Source: Takakia lepidozioides (Eukaryota > Streptophyta > Takakiopsida > Takakiales > Takakiaceae). Taken from it: a DNA stretch of 64,000 nt. The translations under genes were made by a program, and so were the position numbers. Shown here in pieces: positions 23,840 through 33,129 of this stretch (position 1 is its first letter; each line of letters starts with the position of its first letter). Location of the stretch: positions 55,740,001 through 55,804,000 of the forward strand of contig CM060733.1 of the NCBI GenBank assembly GCA_030704615.1, in the 5' to 3' direction. Under the pieces are notes generated by a model. That model was given only the letters and a program-made list of their open reading frames with translations. It had not been told where the DNA came from and did no database searches.

Positions 23840-24560
23840 TTATGGCGCAGCCATGCTCTTATGGGTCTCTTCCTGAAGGAGTTCAGACATCCCTTGGTCC
23901 TCGAACAAGTCCTCCCCTAGGTTGACATCGTCTATTATTTCCTCAACATCCCTCAGTGCTGTTTCTACCTCCTTACTCTCCTCAGAGCCTCCCATCTCCT
24001 CATCTTTATCAGATTTAGAGGTGTCAGAACCTGAGGATGCTTCCTCCGTGTCCTCATATTCTTCCTCTGGTTTTCTTTTCTTCTCCCACAAGCCTAGGTA
24101 CTGTTCATCTGACGTCAGGGTTAGGACATTACCTGCTGACGTACTGCTTGCATATCTCATTCTACTCTCGACCCCTCTATGGTAGGCTGTTTTGGTAACT
24201 GCAGGCTCATTATAATTGATGGTGTGCAAAGGGAAGTGAGCAAAATCCTTTCCTGGCCCATAGCGTACGCGAATTGTTTCAGCTTCGGTGTCCACTACAG
24301 CGCCAAACTTTTTGAGAAAGTCCAATCCAGCAGCATGTGATATGTATCCGTGTTTTACCACCATAAAGGACAAACGATTGGTAGTTCTCCTACTTTGACC
24401 TTGATGTCCTCAAGTCTGCCCATTGCAGTCTCAAGAGCACCTGAGGCTACTCTGTAATTCACATCCTTACTAGTAATGACAGATCCCATCAAACCAGATC
24501 CCTGACTGTACTAGCTGATATTACAGAAAGCATGGCACCAGTGTCAATCTGGCCTAAACT
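23840..24560 (-). pseudogene. Element 2 protease and linker to RT
   Basis: The active-site block 'IDTGAMLSVIS' is readable at about 24555-24520, in a different frame from the following ORF. That ORF (24373-23840) begins 'MSFMVVKHGYISHAAGLDFL', as expected for the second half of a retroviral protease, and ends in an acidic Ser/Glu-rich linker. 23670-23840 joins it to RT. Confidence 0.7.
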
Positions 24561-24632
24561 TGGTAATCTCCCATTGTAATCATTACATGAAGCGCTTTAA
24601 CCTTACCAGTATAAGCATACGAGATCGTGGGC

Positions 24633-25915
24633 TCAGCGTGTGCTGAGTACAAAGGCCTTGGTACATCCTTCACAACTTCTACACTGTGAGTTTGTCTCCC
24701 TTTGTTGTACCATTGCTCTTTCCACCACTTTGACCAGCCCTTTCAATTTGTCTAGCTCTCCGGGCACAGTCATGATTAGGTCCATGGGCGACAACGATAT
24801 TCTCCCTTTGTAGAAGTGGTTCAAGATTCTGGATTTCGTACCTCCTTCTATAGCATTCTTGAAATTGTTCTTTGGGTAGATTTCACTCTTGGTCTTGCTT
24901 GGCTGTTCACTGCTCTCACTATTCCTTTCTGGTGACCCTGTAGGTTCAACAATCGGACTCTGGACAGGTATGCGTGTCCTTGGAAGTCTGACTTCATTGA
25001 TACTATTTCGTGACATCAGATCTGTCATCTCTGCGAGTACATCATCCTCATCATCATAGAACACGTCTACAAAGTTAGTTCCCGGAGTTCCCATCATAGT
25101 TTGGTCGAGTTTTCTACTGCACTCACTCTCCGTATGCCCGAGTAGCTTGCAAAAGTTGCATCTCACACCACACATTTCCGTGGAATGCCCGAACCGGTGA
25201 CATTTGTCACACTTAGCTGGGGTTCTTCCTTCAGGACAATATGCAGCTATGTGACCTTCTTTGTGACAAACATTACAAAGGCGAACACGAGGTGGTGTTC
25301 TAGATCCCGAGCTTTCTCCTATGACTGGTCCCCTATCAAAGTACTTCTGTAGGGTAGTGTTCAGCTGATCAAGTCTTCTGTCCACAGGGTTGACAAACAC
25401 AACTGACTCATCTGTATCATCTCCTTCCAATGGTTCTAGAGGTATTTCCCCTAACTTTCCCAGGCCCCTTTCAATCTCAATGGCTGTGTCAAGTGCTTCC
25501 TCTACATCAAGGAAGCGCCTGCCCAGCATTACTCTTGCTATTTCTGGTCTCAACCTGCTGCAAATCTACGCCTCTGTTCCAAATCAGACGCCCCACTTCT
25601 TATAAATAACCGGTTCAACCTATCGAAGTATGTTTGAACCCTTTGTCTACTCTCCTGTTTAATGGTATCCATTCTTAGCCTAATTTCTGCCAAGTCAACG
25701 ATACCAAACTTGGCTGAAATTGCTGCCCTAAAGTCCACCCAGTTGTTTGGTCTAGGGTTTTGTTTACGGTACCATTCATCAGCCTTGGCTCTCAGGTTGA
25801 GCCTTGCTACCTTGAAAGTTTTGTCCTCATTCAAATCCCTGACATCTGCCTCCATCTGAATCTCTCCAGCCAGTCATTTACATCCTCACTATTCCTACCA
25901 TGATAAGGCGCATCT
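24633..25915 (-). pseudogene. Element 2 gag with three CCHC zinc knuckles
   Basis: The capsid-like part (25855-25550) contains 'FKVARLNLRAKADEWYRKQN' and 'WVDFRAAISAKFG'. After a one-base frame change near 25550 it continues 'RPEIARVMLGRRFLDVEEAL'. Three consecutive zinc knuckles follow (about 25300-25120): 'CNVCHKEGHIAAYC', 'CDKCHRFGHSTEMC' and 'CNFCKLLGHTESEC'. Three knuckles is more than the one or two usual in plant gypsy Gag. The C-terminal part is Ser/Arg/Glu-rich. Confidence 0.8.
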
Positions 25916-26366
25916 ATGCTGGTTGGACTGGTCATCCTTCTATTCTCTAGTCAAAGTTCAAACTGTTTCAACCTAATTCTGACTCTAATTTTCCGCAACT
26001 CCCTTAATGTTGACCTCTATACCACTCCCACTGTCCATTTCGCAACATCTCTACTCTACCTCCCCATGTCACCTCTCGTGCCATGGTATTATCTTCACCC
26101 ACCTTCCTAACTCTCTTATCCAAAGTGCTATGGTTGTTCTTCCACCAGTATGTATACTCTAAGACATAAATCACCATTCGCTATTCTCCAAGCAGGGTTG
26201 AAGAAGTACAAACAAGGGTCTGCGTGTGCATTTGGTGTGCGTCTGCTGAAGCAAATCAGCACATCTCCAATGCTTGGTTCATCAGGAATCAGTGTGTGGT
26301 CTCTTCCTGCCATCAAACCATCCAATACCAGTCAAGATCCCTAGCTAGTAGAAATCAAGATTTAAC
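25916..26366 (-). other. Element 2 5' untranslated leader
   Basis: Between gag and the primer-binding site. I see no conserved coding sequence or repeat in it. Confidence 0.5.
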
Positions 26367-26384
26367 AACGTAGCTCTGATACCA
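26367..26384 (-). other. Element 2 primer-binding site (tRNA-iMet type)
   Basis: On the - strand it reads TGGTATCAGAGCTACGTT directly after the 5' LTR. This is the classic plant sequence complementary to the 3' end of initiator methionine tRNA and fixes the orientation as -. Confidence 0.9.
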
Positions 26385-28565
26385 AAAGAAGGGGCGTGAA
26401 TCCCCTTCTGTATAATTCCAATTGTGCTCCCCTCCATTGATTGCGGAGTAAGAGGAAAGAAGCGTTCTTTCTAATCTGTCCAACTGTCGTCCCTTGGCTG
26501 TGGGTTTCCCTCAGCTCCTCCGTGATCAGAGTTCAATGCAATCCTCATCCACGCCGCAGCGGAAGGGAAGACATAGATGGGATGTCAATTTGTTGTTCTC
26601 TCTTGGTTCTACCTTTCACCCAACATCCCCTATCAGCAGGTACAGCACCAGCTAGGCTGGTGCGATGTATTCAGTGATGCAAATCAGCCCCATTGGCAGC
26701 GGTAAACACGATCCTTTATGTGAAGCCCACTTGAGCAGTGACAGGTCGGAAATCCCCTTTTGTAGTGGTGACACAGAGATTAGGAGGAGGCAGCTCAGAT
26801 CTTCATGGTCTGCAGGGGCACTGGTTTCTTTCAGGTTTTCTTCATCTCATCTCCCCAAATTGGCCAAACCCCCCCCCAACAGCCCCTTAGAATCTGCAGC
26901 TCTCTCCTTGCCCAAATCCCATTTTCACTCTCCTCTCTCTCTCTCTTCTTTTCCCTTTTTGTCTGTTTCGCTATCTGGTTTATGTCCCCAGGTTCCCCAC
27001 TATTTCACAGCAGCAGATCTGTCATGTAATGTGAATGCACACGCTGCTAGGCATCCAGTGCGGCCAGCCTTGAAGTCATCTTGGTCTCTCAAGACACAAC
27101 CATCCCATCCATTGTCTCTCTCTTTTTCTCTCTCTTGTCCCCCTTTCAATGACCCATCGCTCAAACAGCTCTCATCCTTTTCTTTGTCAGACTTCAACCC
27201 AAATACCCCAACACCCCTCTTTTCCCTTCAACTGTGGAACGCAGTTGTTCAGATCCTGATCCCATAGTGAAATCACCTTATCCTTTCCATGTTTTTCTTT
27301 TTCCAACTCCAGCTAACTATCATTGATCTCTCCAAACAAACAAGCAAGATCTACATTGGTTCCAGGTTATCACTACACACGGCAGCATGGTGTCCAGGTT
27401 TATGATACTGAATCAAATGCAAGAATGAAGACAAGTGACCATTCTGAATTCAGTGACGAGCAGGCTCTCTCTTTCTCTCTCTCTTCACTTATTTCTCTCA
27501 CTGTCATCACAGCATCAGGTGCATCCATCCTTTCCACGTTCTGGTCTGAAGTCCAGAGTCTCCATTCCCATTTCAAAAACTTTTTCTTGTCACATCTCTA
27601 CCTTCTTTCTTCTGCCAAGATGGCAGTCCTAAATCTACCAAAGCAAGTTCTAAGTCCTAACCAAAAGAAGCCCCTGTTCATCGACTTATCTGTTTTTATC
27701 CACTAGTGAAGCGGCGGGTCTGCCTGTCAAGGTGGCACCTTGCCATCGCCCGTCAACAGCCACTTCAACCCATTCTCTTTGTCTTGATTCCAGACCTTAT
27801 GACGCCATGATGGCTCCCCTTCTTCACTTGGACCATCCTGTGGCCTGTCAACCAGATTACACTATGCAATTCTTCCTCTCGAATTGGCCTGGTCCTATAA
27901 CAAGGAGACACAAAGCAGCTAGAAGCTTAATGACAGAAAACCTGAGATACCATGTAGCCAGAACTCCACATGCTTTACCTCCCCCCCATTGATTGTGCCC
28001 AGACCCTCTTTCCTGTGCTTTCAGCAGCTGGCCTTTTCCTTGCTTGCTCATCTGCCCATAACTATCATCTTCAAGGCACTGGCGGCAGTGGTGGTGCGCC
28101 GCTTTCCTTAGATGCTTCTATCTCTTGGAATTGATCATTACTACGAGAGAGGCGGCACCGCTTCTTTCTACACAGAATACCAAGCAGAGGCCTCTTAATG
28201 CCGCTTCCTAAGCCAAGCAAGATCCCACCGCGCAGGTACACCTCCTAACACAGGCTGCCCTGCCGACACCACTGCTTGCAACAGCCGCTACGATCCATCC
28301 GTCATCTTCCTCTTCGTTTTTCTCAACCCGTGATCCTTTAGGTCAAGAACCAGTGATGAAAACGTTCATCGCATGGATGAAAATGTGTACCGTCATGACT
28401 TAGCCATTTTCTCCTGGCAAAGCATAAGTTGAGTGTGCTTATGAAATTACCTTATATGAAGGGATACAGCCTTTCTGCAGTTTGGGATGACGGGCACTCC
28501 GTCATAGTGATGTAGGTCGTAATGGTCTACATATGTAATGTTCTGTTCCCTGCATTCACACTACA
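26385..28565 (-). repeat. Element 2 5' LTR
   Basis: About 2181 bp, matching 17641-19829. On the - strand it starts TGTAGTGTGAATGC and should end CACACTACA, as the other copy does. Here the end is CTTCTTTT running straight into the primer-binding site, so the last ~10 bases are missing. Confidence 0.88.
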
Positions 28566-28913
28566 TTCCGCTTCAGAAACTGGAGTTCTTGCTTTTGGTG
28601 TTCCATGCCAACTCTTATCAAAGATTTCTGTCAAATCTTTTATCCAGGGATGTACCCCAGATCTTTCACCTCGTGATTGATCTTCTTTTTGTACCAATTC
28701 CCTTAATCTTTCTTGCAAAGAAACAGAAGGAGTGGCATCCAACTCTAGTTCTTCCGGTATGGGTGATGTACTCTTTGATCTTAATGGTGTGAGAGGTCCA
28801 GATGATTCCCCTATGTCTATTCCTCTCTCCCAAAGATATGGATAATTAGCTTTCAGATAGCTTTCTCTTTTTGCTGAATATCTCTGGCGTCTAGCTTCTC
28901 TTTCATCACTCAT
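28566..28913 (-). pseudogene. Element 1 gag N-terminus, cut by element 2
   Basis: Starts 'MSDEREARRQRYSAKRESYL' at 28913, overlapping by a few bases the end of the leader ORF, and runs to 'TPVSEAE' at the insertion site. Charged, proline-containing, no recognised domain. The continuation lies at 17640 and below. Confidence 0.7.
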
Positions 28914-29500
28914 GTCCCATGTCTTTCATTTTTTTAATGTGGCATAACCAAAACTCTCTTCTGTAATATCTCTCGTATATGCCTGGGTTTCTTTCAAGCT
29001 TCAATGCACCCTTGGTTATACTTGAAGTCTCCGTTACCATATAACCATATGGCAAACAAGTCTGAAAAGCTGTTCTTGGTGTGAGTTTGATCCACAAAAT
29101 ATCCTTTGGAATCCAATTCTTTACCAGTACAAGCTCTTCATGCATATGAGTATAAACATTCACTTTTCTTTCCTCCCAGCCTTCAAACTCTACTCGCTTA
29201 ATGGATAGCAATGCTATCACATATACCAATGTTGGTAACCAACGTGCTCTTCCTCTACAGGCCACCTGATAAATCTTTATCACTCCTTTCTCCAGACCCC
29301 ACTCTGGGTCAGCATCATGCACTCTCTTAAGAATGTTTTCTTTACAACCGTCCGGCAATTCCAAAAACCTCTGGAAGAATCGTTTGGACAATCTTTCCTT
29401 CTCAGTTTCACAAGGAATTTGATTCACATCAAATTCTTTAATTCTCCATCCACCATGATCCCACCAGATGCCTGTCACATCTGGTTGTTCATGACCCAGA
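28906..29500 (-). CDS. Element 1 leader ORF (ORF before gag), unknown function
   Basis: Open frame of about 200 codons between the primer-binding site and gag, and one of the few undamaged frames in this element. No ATG is evident at its 5' end; the frame is open through the primer-binding site into the LTR. It contains 'GIWWDHGGWRIKEFDVNQIP', 'SKRFFQRFLELPDGCKENIL', 'GRARWLPTLVYVIALLSIKR' and 'NPGIYERYYRREFW'. I recognise no domain. A separate ORF ahead of gag is a feature of the large Ogre/Tat-type elements, which fits the primer site, but homology to those ORF1 proteins is not shown. Part of it is repeated inverted at 13791-14156. Confidence 0.6.
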
Positions 29501-29518
29501 TCCCTAGTATGGTCGCCA
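29501..29518 (-). other. Element 1 primer-binding site
   Basis: On the - strand TGGCGACCATACTAGGGA begins two bases after the 5' LTR. TGGCGACC is complementary to a tRNA ending GGTCGCCA; similar TGGCGAC sites in Ogre/Tat-type plant elements are assigned to tRNA-Arg. The tRNA identity here is an inference. Confidence 0.7.
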
Positions 29519-29520
29519 AA

Positions 29521-30414
29521 TGTCGCGCGGCTTTTACTCACCCATCCCTTCGCTATCCGAGGCGGAAACTCCAAGATAGAAGAGTTGGAAATCTCTAAGT
29601 ACTCAGCCCGCTCCGAACAATCAGTCATGACCTACAGCTAGTGTATCATGGGGGTGTTTCCTATTTGTTTTCCTTTCCGCATTCATGTTAGCTAGCTACC
29701 TTACTATTGATAATTGAGTATCAGTTTGCTCATCAACTCATCCATTCATTCCACAGCTTCACTCAGATCTCTCTACACAGTGTGATTGTATCGTATAAGT
29801 ATCAGATTATGATTTATCAGGTATCAGGCCGAAGCCATTGTGTTTCTAATCTGGTTTACAATATCACTACAGCTTTGCATATAACAAGCGTCTGGTAATC
29901 ATCTCTCCTAAAATCCCCGTGCTCTCCATGCTTGCTCTCCGCCCGATCCCCTCTCTTCCCTCACCCAGAAGTCCTTCCCCTGACGTGCTTCCCCCCTTAT
30001 CTTCCTACCCGTGGCTCTAACCATTTCCCTCACTAACCGTCGTCCGTGAACTAACATGTTCCATTTGCAGGTGTTGTTCCCCACAGTCGTTCCCTGTCCT
30101 GCTCTCCGTTCCCTATGATCGTGACAACTGTGTCAAGCTGTGACTGGCTGTGTGGCTGTGTCGGCTGTGACGGGCTGTGTTGGCTATGATAACTGTGTCG
30201 ACTGTGATGGGCTGTGACGGGCTGTGTTGGCTGTGATGGCTGTGTCGGCTGTGACGGGCTGTGTTGGCTGTGACGACTGTGATGGGCTGTGTAACCCCCC
30301 TGTACAGTGCGCTGCTGTCACCCCTAAGGCTCCTGTTGGTCTCAATCTGTGCTAAAATTAAGGATACCATACAGATCCTGTATAAGTGTCTAAGTCCCAG
30401 ACAGTCCTCTAACA
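29521..30414 (-). repeat. Element 1 5' LTR
   Basis: 894 bp, starting (+ strand) TGTCGCGCGG and ending CTCTAACA, followed by the target duplication ATGAT. It contains an expanded CTGTGACGGG/GGCTGTGTTG minisatellite at 30120-30295. Confidence 0.92.
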
Positions 30415-32649
30415 ATGATCTTGATGCACATAGCTCCCGCCATCTTCACAAGATGGTGTATCCCAACTACCACAAATTTCTTTATATGAGCCATCGATGG
30501 AGAAGAAGAGAGAAACACTTGTTTGATGGCAAAGAGAAAGTACGTTTCCCCCCTATGACACCGTCCGGGCAGTTTTGGGAGGACCGATGGAAGGATGCAC
30601 ATGCGGGCACGGACGGTCAAGTGGACGTGCCCGACATGAAACGACTTTCAATCTTCTACGAGTTGTTATATTGGGCGGTACATATTCCACAAAAACACCG
30701 TCAATATCCCTATGCATGCATGTGATATTGCACATTTGGTATGCGTTGCATTGTCACTTTCACGTAAAAAAAATTGTGTAAGCCTTTGTGGGTAGGGATA
30801 TATGTAGGACCTGAAGATTCATCATCTTCTAGATCCCATGCATATTGAGAAGAATGTCTGCTCGTCCCTTTTTCGGGTTCTTCATGGCACGCTGGCAAAG
30901 AAGGGAGTGGCTGCAAAAGGAGATTCTCTCGGTGTTAGAAAGGAGCTTGAGGAGCAGGGTCGCATGCGCCATCTACGGGCCGAACAAAATGGTGTGGACC
31001 CAAAGGGTGTTGTACGGTGGAAGTATAGGCGCGCACCTTGGCAATGGACAAAGGAGGAATACAAGAAAGTGATAGCCACCATAAGTGCTGTCCGAACACC
31101 AACTGGACTCTGTACGAAGTTCAGCAAAGAAGACGGGGTCCATGGTTTGAAGTCTCATGACTACCACAATCTATTGCAAGACATCTTGCCCATTGCAGTA
31201 CGTGGGACATTGACTCCCGAGGTTTGTGAGACAATCTATAGATTGGGAGGCTTGTTCTGGTGGATTTGCTCCAAAGACTTGGAGGAAGCGGATTTTCCAC
31301 GCATGAAGAAGGAGGCGGCGGAGGTAATGTGTATGTTGGAGATGCACCTTCCTCCCTCCTTCTTTGACATCCAAGTGCACTTAGTGGAAGAGGCTTCGAT
31401 TGCCGGCCCCGTTCATTCTCGGTGGATGTACTTCCTTGAGCGTTATATGAAGACTTTGAAAGGATTTGTAGGACAAATGGCGCACCCGGAGGGTAGCATG
31501 GCGGAGGGATATACGTTGCAAGAAGCTATGTTCTATTGCACGGAGTACATGACAAGTGTGGATGAGGAAGCCCCTCGGATGTGGAAGGAAGAGGAGGATG
31601 CACGAACCAATGACATCGTTTTGCCCAAAAAATCGAAGAGGGTAAAATTGCCGACCTTGGTGATTGAGCAAGCGCATGACTTCATACTGAAGAACACCCC
31701 ATCCATACATGAGTGGGAGGCAAGATACAATAATCTTATTCAGCAACGAGAGGAGGAGACGCTTGCATGGAGGCGGAACCATCAACGGCTGGTTACTAGA
31801 CGCCCACGACGAGGAGCGGGCCGCCGGAATGTTTCTTCACAAAATTTGCCCATGGAATTGCAGCCTTTAAGTTCATTCCAACAGTGGCTTCGCACTTCAG
31901 TTTATGACGCCGTTGCTCAATGAGAGGTGGTTTCAGATTTGGTGCAAGACATTGCAAGGGGCCCCTCTCAATTCGCGACCTCATACACGGCGGTTTGGGT
32001 TCACGGTCGTCATTTCCGCATTCGTGCTCTTGACATGAAGCGCAAAACAATCTTTGATTCTGACTTGTGTGCCACATATTGGCAAGACTCCGTGTGGGGC
32101 AAGGGAGACACACGACCTGCTATGAGCAAACTTGAGTACATTGGAGAGTTTGAGAGCATACTCCAACTTCAGTATACAAGGTACCGGCCTCTTCTCTTCA
32201 AGGGAAGGTGGTTCCAGCCACATCTTGTGGGGCCCTCCGCAACACTAGTGCAAGATGATTGTGGTTTCATGCGCGTCAATGCAGATAGGCTCAACCCTAC
32301 TCATCGTCCCTCCGATGAGCCTTTTTCACGGCCTTCAGACATGGAGCAAGTTTTCTTCTCCGATGACAAAACAAGAGGGGGGAATTGGAAGGTTGTTGTG
32401 CATGCTCAGTATCTTGCATCATTACCTGAGATAGGTACTAGATTTGGAGACTATCTGGGCTGTTTAAGTGTGTTTGACCCAAAGACGTCTTATTCTATGG
32501 TAGCAGAGATGACTGGTTGGGGCTCCCTGATAACGGCTAAGTATGACACAGCTACGAGGGCCGGGCAGCGAGAGTCACGGGCAGAAAAGGCTAAGTGCAC
32601 GGCACTTAGCAAACGACGGAACAAGGGTACACTACCACGGGAGCAGTAG
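30415..32649 (+). pseudogene. CACTA transposase, C-terminal half
   Basis: Continues the gene broken at 2246. 30420-30690 reads 'HLHKMVYPNYHKFLYMSHRW' and 'RREKHLFDGKEKVRFPPM'. An intron probably runs from about 30675 (GGTACATATT) to an acceptor TATGTAG at 30807. The next exon begins 'DLKIHHLLDPMHIEKNVCSS', the most conserved block of the family, and stays open to 31920. It includes 'YRLGGLFWWICSK' and 'RWMYFLERYMKTLKGFVG', typical of the DUF4218 region. One in-frame stop (TGA, 31921-31923) interrupts it. The same frame then runs to 32649 with a DUF4216-like part ('GPSQFATSYTAVWVHGRHFR', 'YWQDSVWGKGD'). Confidence 0.85.
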
Positions 32650-32745
32650 TGGGTAGTGTAGCAGCCGTGGGCCGTGAACCACGATATCACACGGCTACGG
32701 TAGCATAGGCTTTACTAATAGAAGAAGTAGTGAAGGGCCGTGGAT
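32590..32745 (+). repeat. Possible CACTA subterminal repeat region
   Basis: Just past the transposase frame, short motifs recur in both orientations: CCACGGG, GCCGTGGGCCGTG, CACGGCTACGG, GGGCCGTGG, and TAGTG near 32651-32659 and at 32729-32733. CACTA elements carry such clustered subterminal motifs near a CACTA/TAGTG end. I could not pair it with a left end or a 3-bp target duplication. Confidence 0.3.
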
Positions 32746-33129
32746 CGTTGCAAGAACGGGTGTCATCATGAAGAAATACAAAATTGGCCGTCAAAGTACC
32801 TATCTGGCACGTTAACCGAAATTTATTATGGGCCCATTAATGCATACAGGAGAAGGGTAATGGAACCCTTTGCAAGTACAGAAAAGCGAAATCCTTGTCA
32901 CATAGGCTATCCTAATGGACAGTCCAGGGGGGAAAATCCATGGAAGGGAATTAAATTACAAAATCAATCACAGAGCCAACAGCCAATCATAAGCCAGAAT
33001 TATCTACAGAGGGTATTTTCCAAGAAGCAAGATCAAGAATTTAGAGGGATTCTGAGCGCAAGAGTCGGCGTCGTTCCAAGTAACGGGCGTCTCGACGGGA
33101 GAGACAATCAAAGCTATAGCTTTGAAGCT

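Larger units (their letters stand above)
17641..28565 (-). mobile_element. Element 2: 10.9 kb Ty3/gypsy retrotransposon nested in element 1 gag
   Basis: Two ~2.18 kb direct repeats (17641-19829 and 26385-28565) enclose 6.55 kb with gag, protease, RT, two RNase H-like domains and integrase on the - strand. A primer-binding site matching tRNA-iMet (TGGTATCAGAGCTA) lies next to the right LTR, so the right LTR is 5'. The insertion interrupts the element 1 gag frame, which resumes on the other side. A short duplication TTCC appears at both junctions, though a perfect 5-bp duplication is not visible. Confidence 0.87.
2247..30414 (-). mobile_element. Element 1: 28.2 kb Ty3/gypsy LTR retrotransposon (Athila/Tat-like), with nested element 2
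   Basis: Two direct repeats, 2247-3080 and 29521-30414, are bounded by TG...CA and flanked by the 5-bp duplication ATGAT. In the - orientation the right copy is the 5' LTR, followed by a primer-binding site (29501-29518). The left copy is the 3' LTR, preceded by a polypurine tract (3081-3101). The order on the - strand is leader ORF, gag, protease, RT, RNase H, integrase, then a large extra ORF. RT motifs 'MPFGLCNAPATFQ' and 'VFLDDFSVYS' and the absence of a chromodomain point to the non-chromovirus plant gypsy group (Athila/Tat side). The size is inflated by the nested element 17641-28565 and by internal duplication at about 13.4-17.6 kb. Confidence 0.88.
307..32649 (+). mobile_element. CACTA (En/Spm-type) DNA transposon, split by a nested retrotransposon
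   Basis: The two halves of one transposase gene lie on the + strand at about 410-2246 and 30415-32649. They are separated exactly by the LTR retrotransposon 2247-30414, which has a 5-bp target duplication (ATGAT at 2242-2246 and 30415-30419). Joining the coordinates across the insertion gives the conserved order of a Transposase_21-type protein: N-terminal zinc-like cysteine region, 'LGFSSDGVNPF' region, 'YLRPLVDELKELW' region, [insertion], 'YMSHRWRRREKHLFDGK' region, 'DPMHIEKNVC' region, then a DUF4218/DUF4216-like C-terminus. Terminal CACTA inverted repeats were not found with certainty. The left end may lie outside the window. Confidence 0.8.

Noticed and set aside
26665-27267. 200-codon + strand ORF
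   Set aside because: Lies wholly inside the element 2 LTR, is low-complexity Ser/Pro-rich, and the matching part of the other LTR has the frame broken by indels. Not a gene.
32590-32745. Definite right terminus of the CACTA transposon
   Set aside because: TAGTG and subterminal-like motifs are present, but without a matching left terminal repeat or 3-bp target duplication the exact end cannot be fixed.
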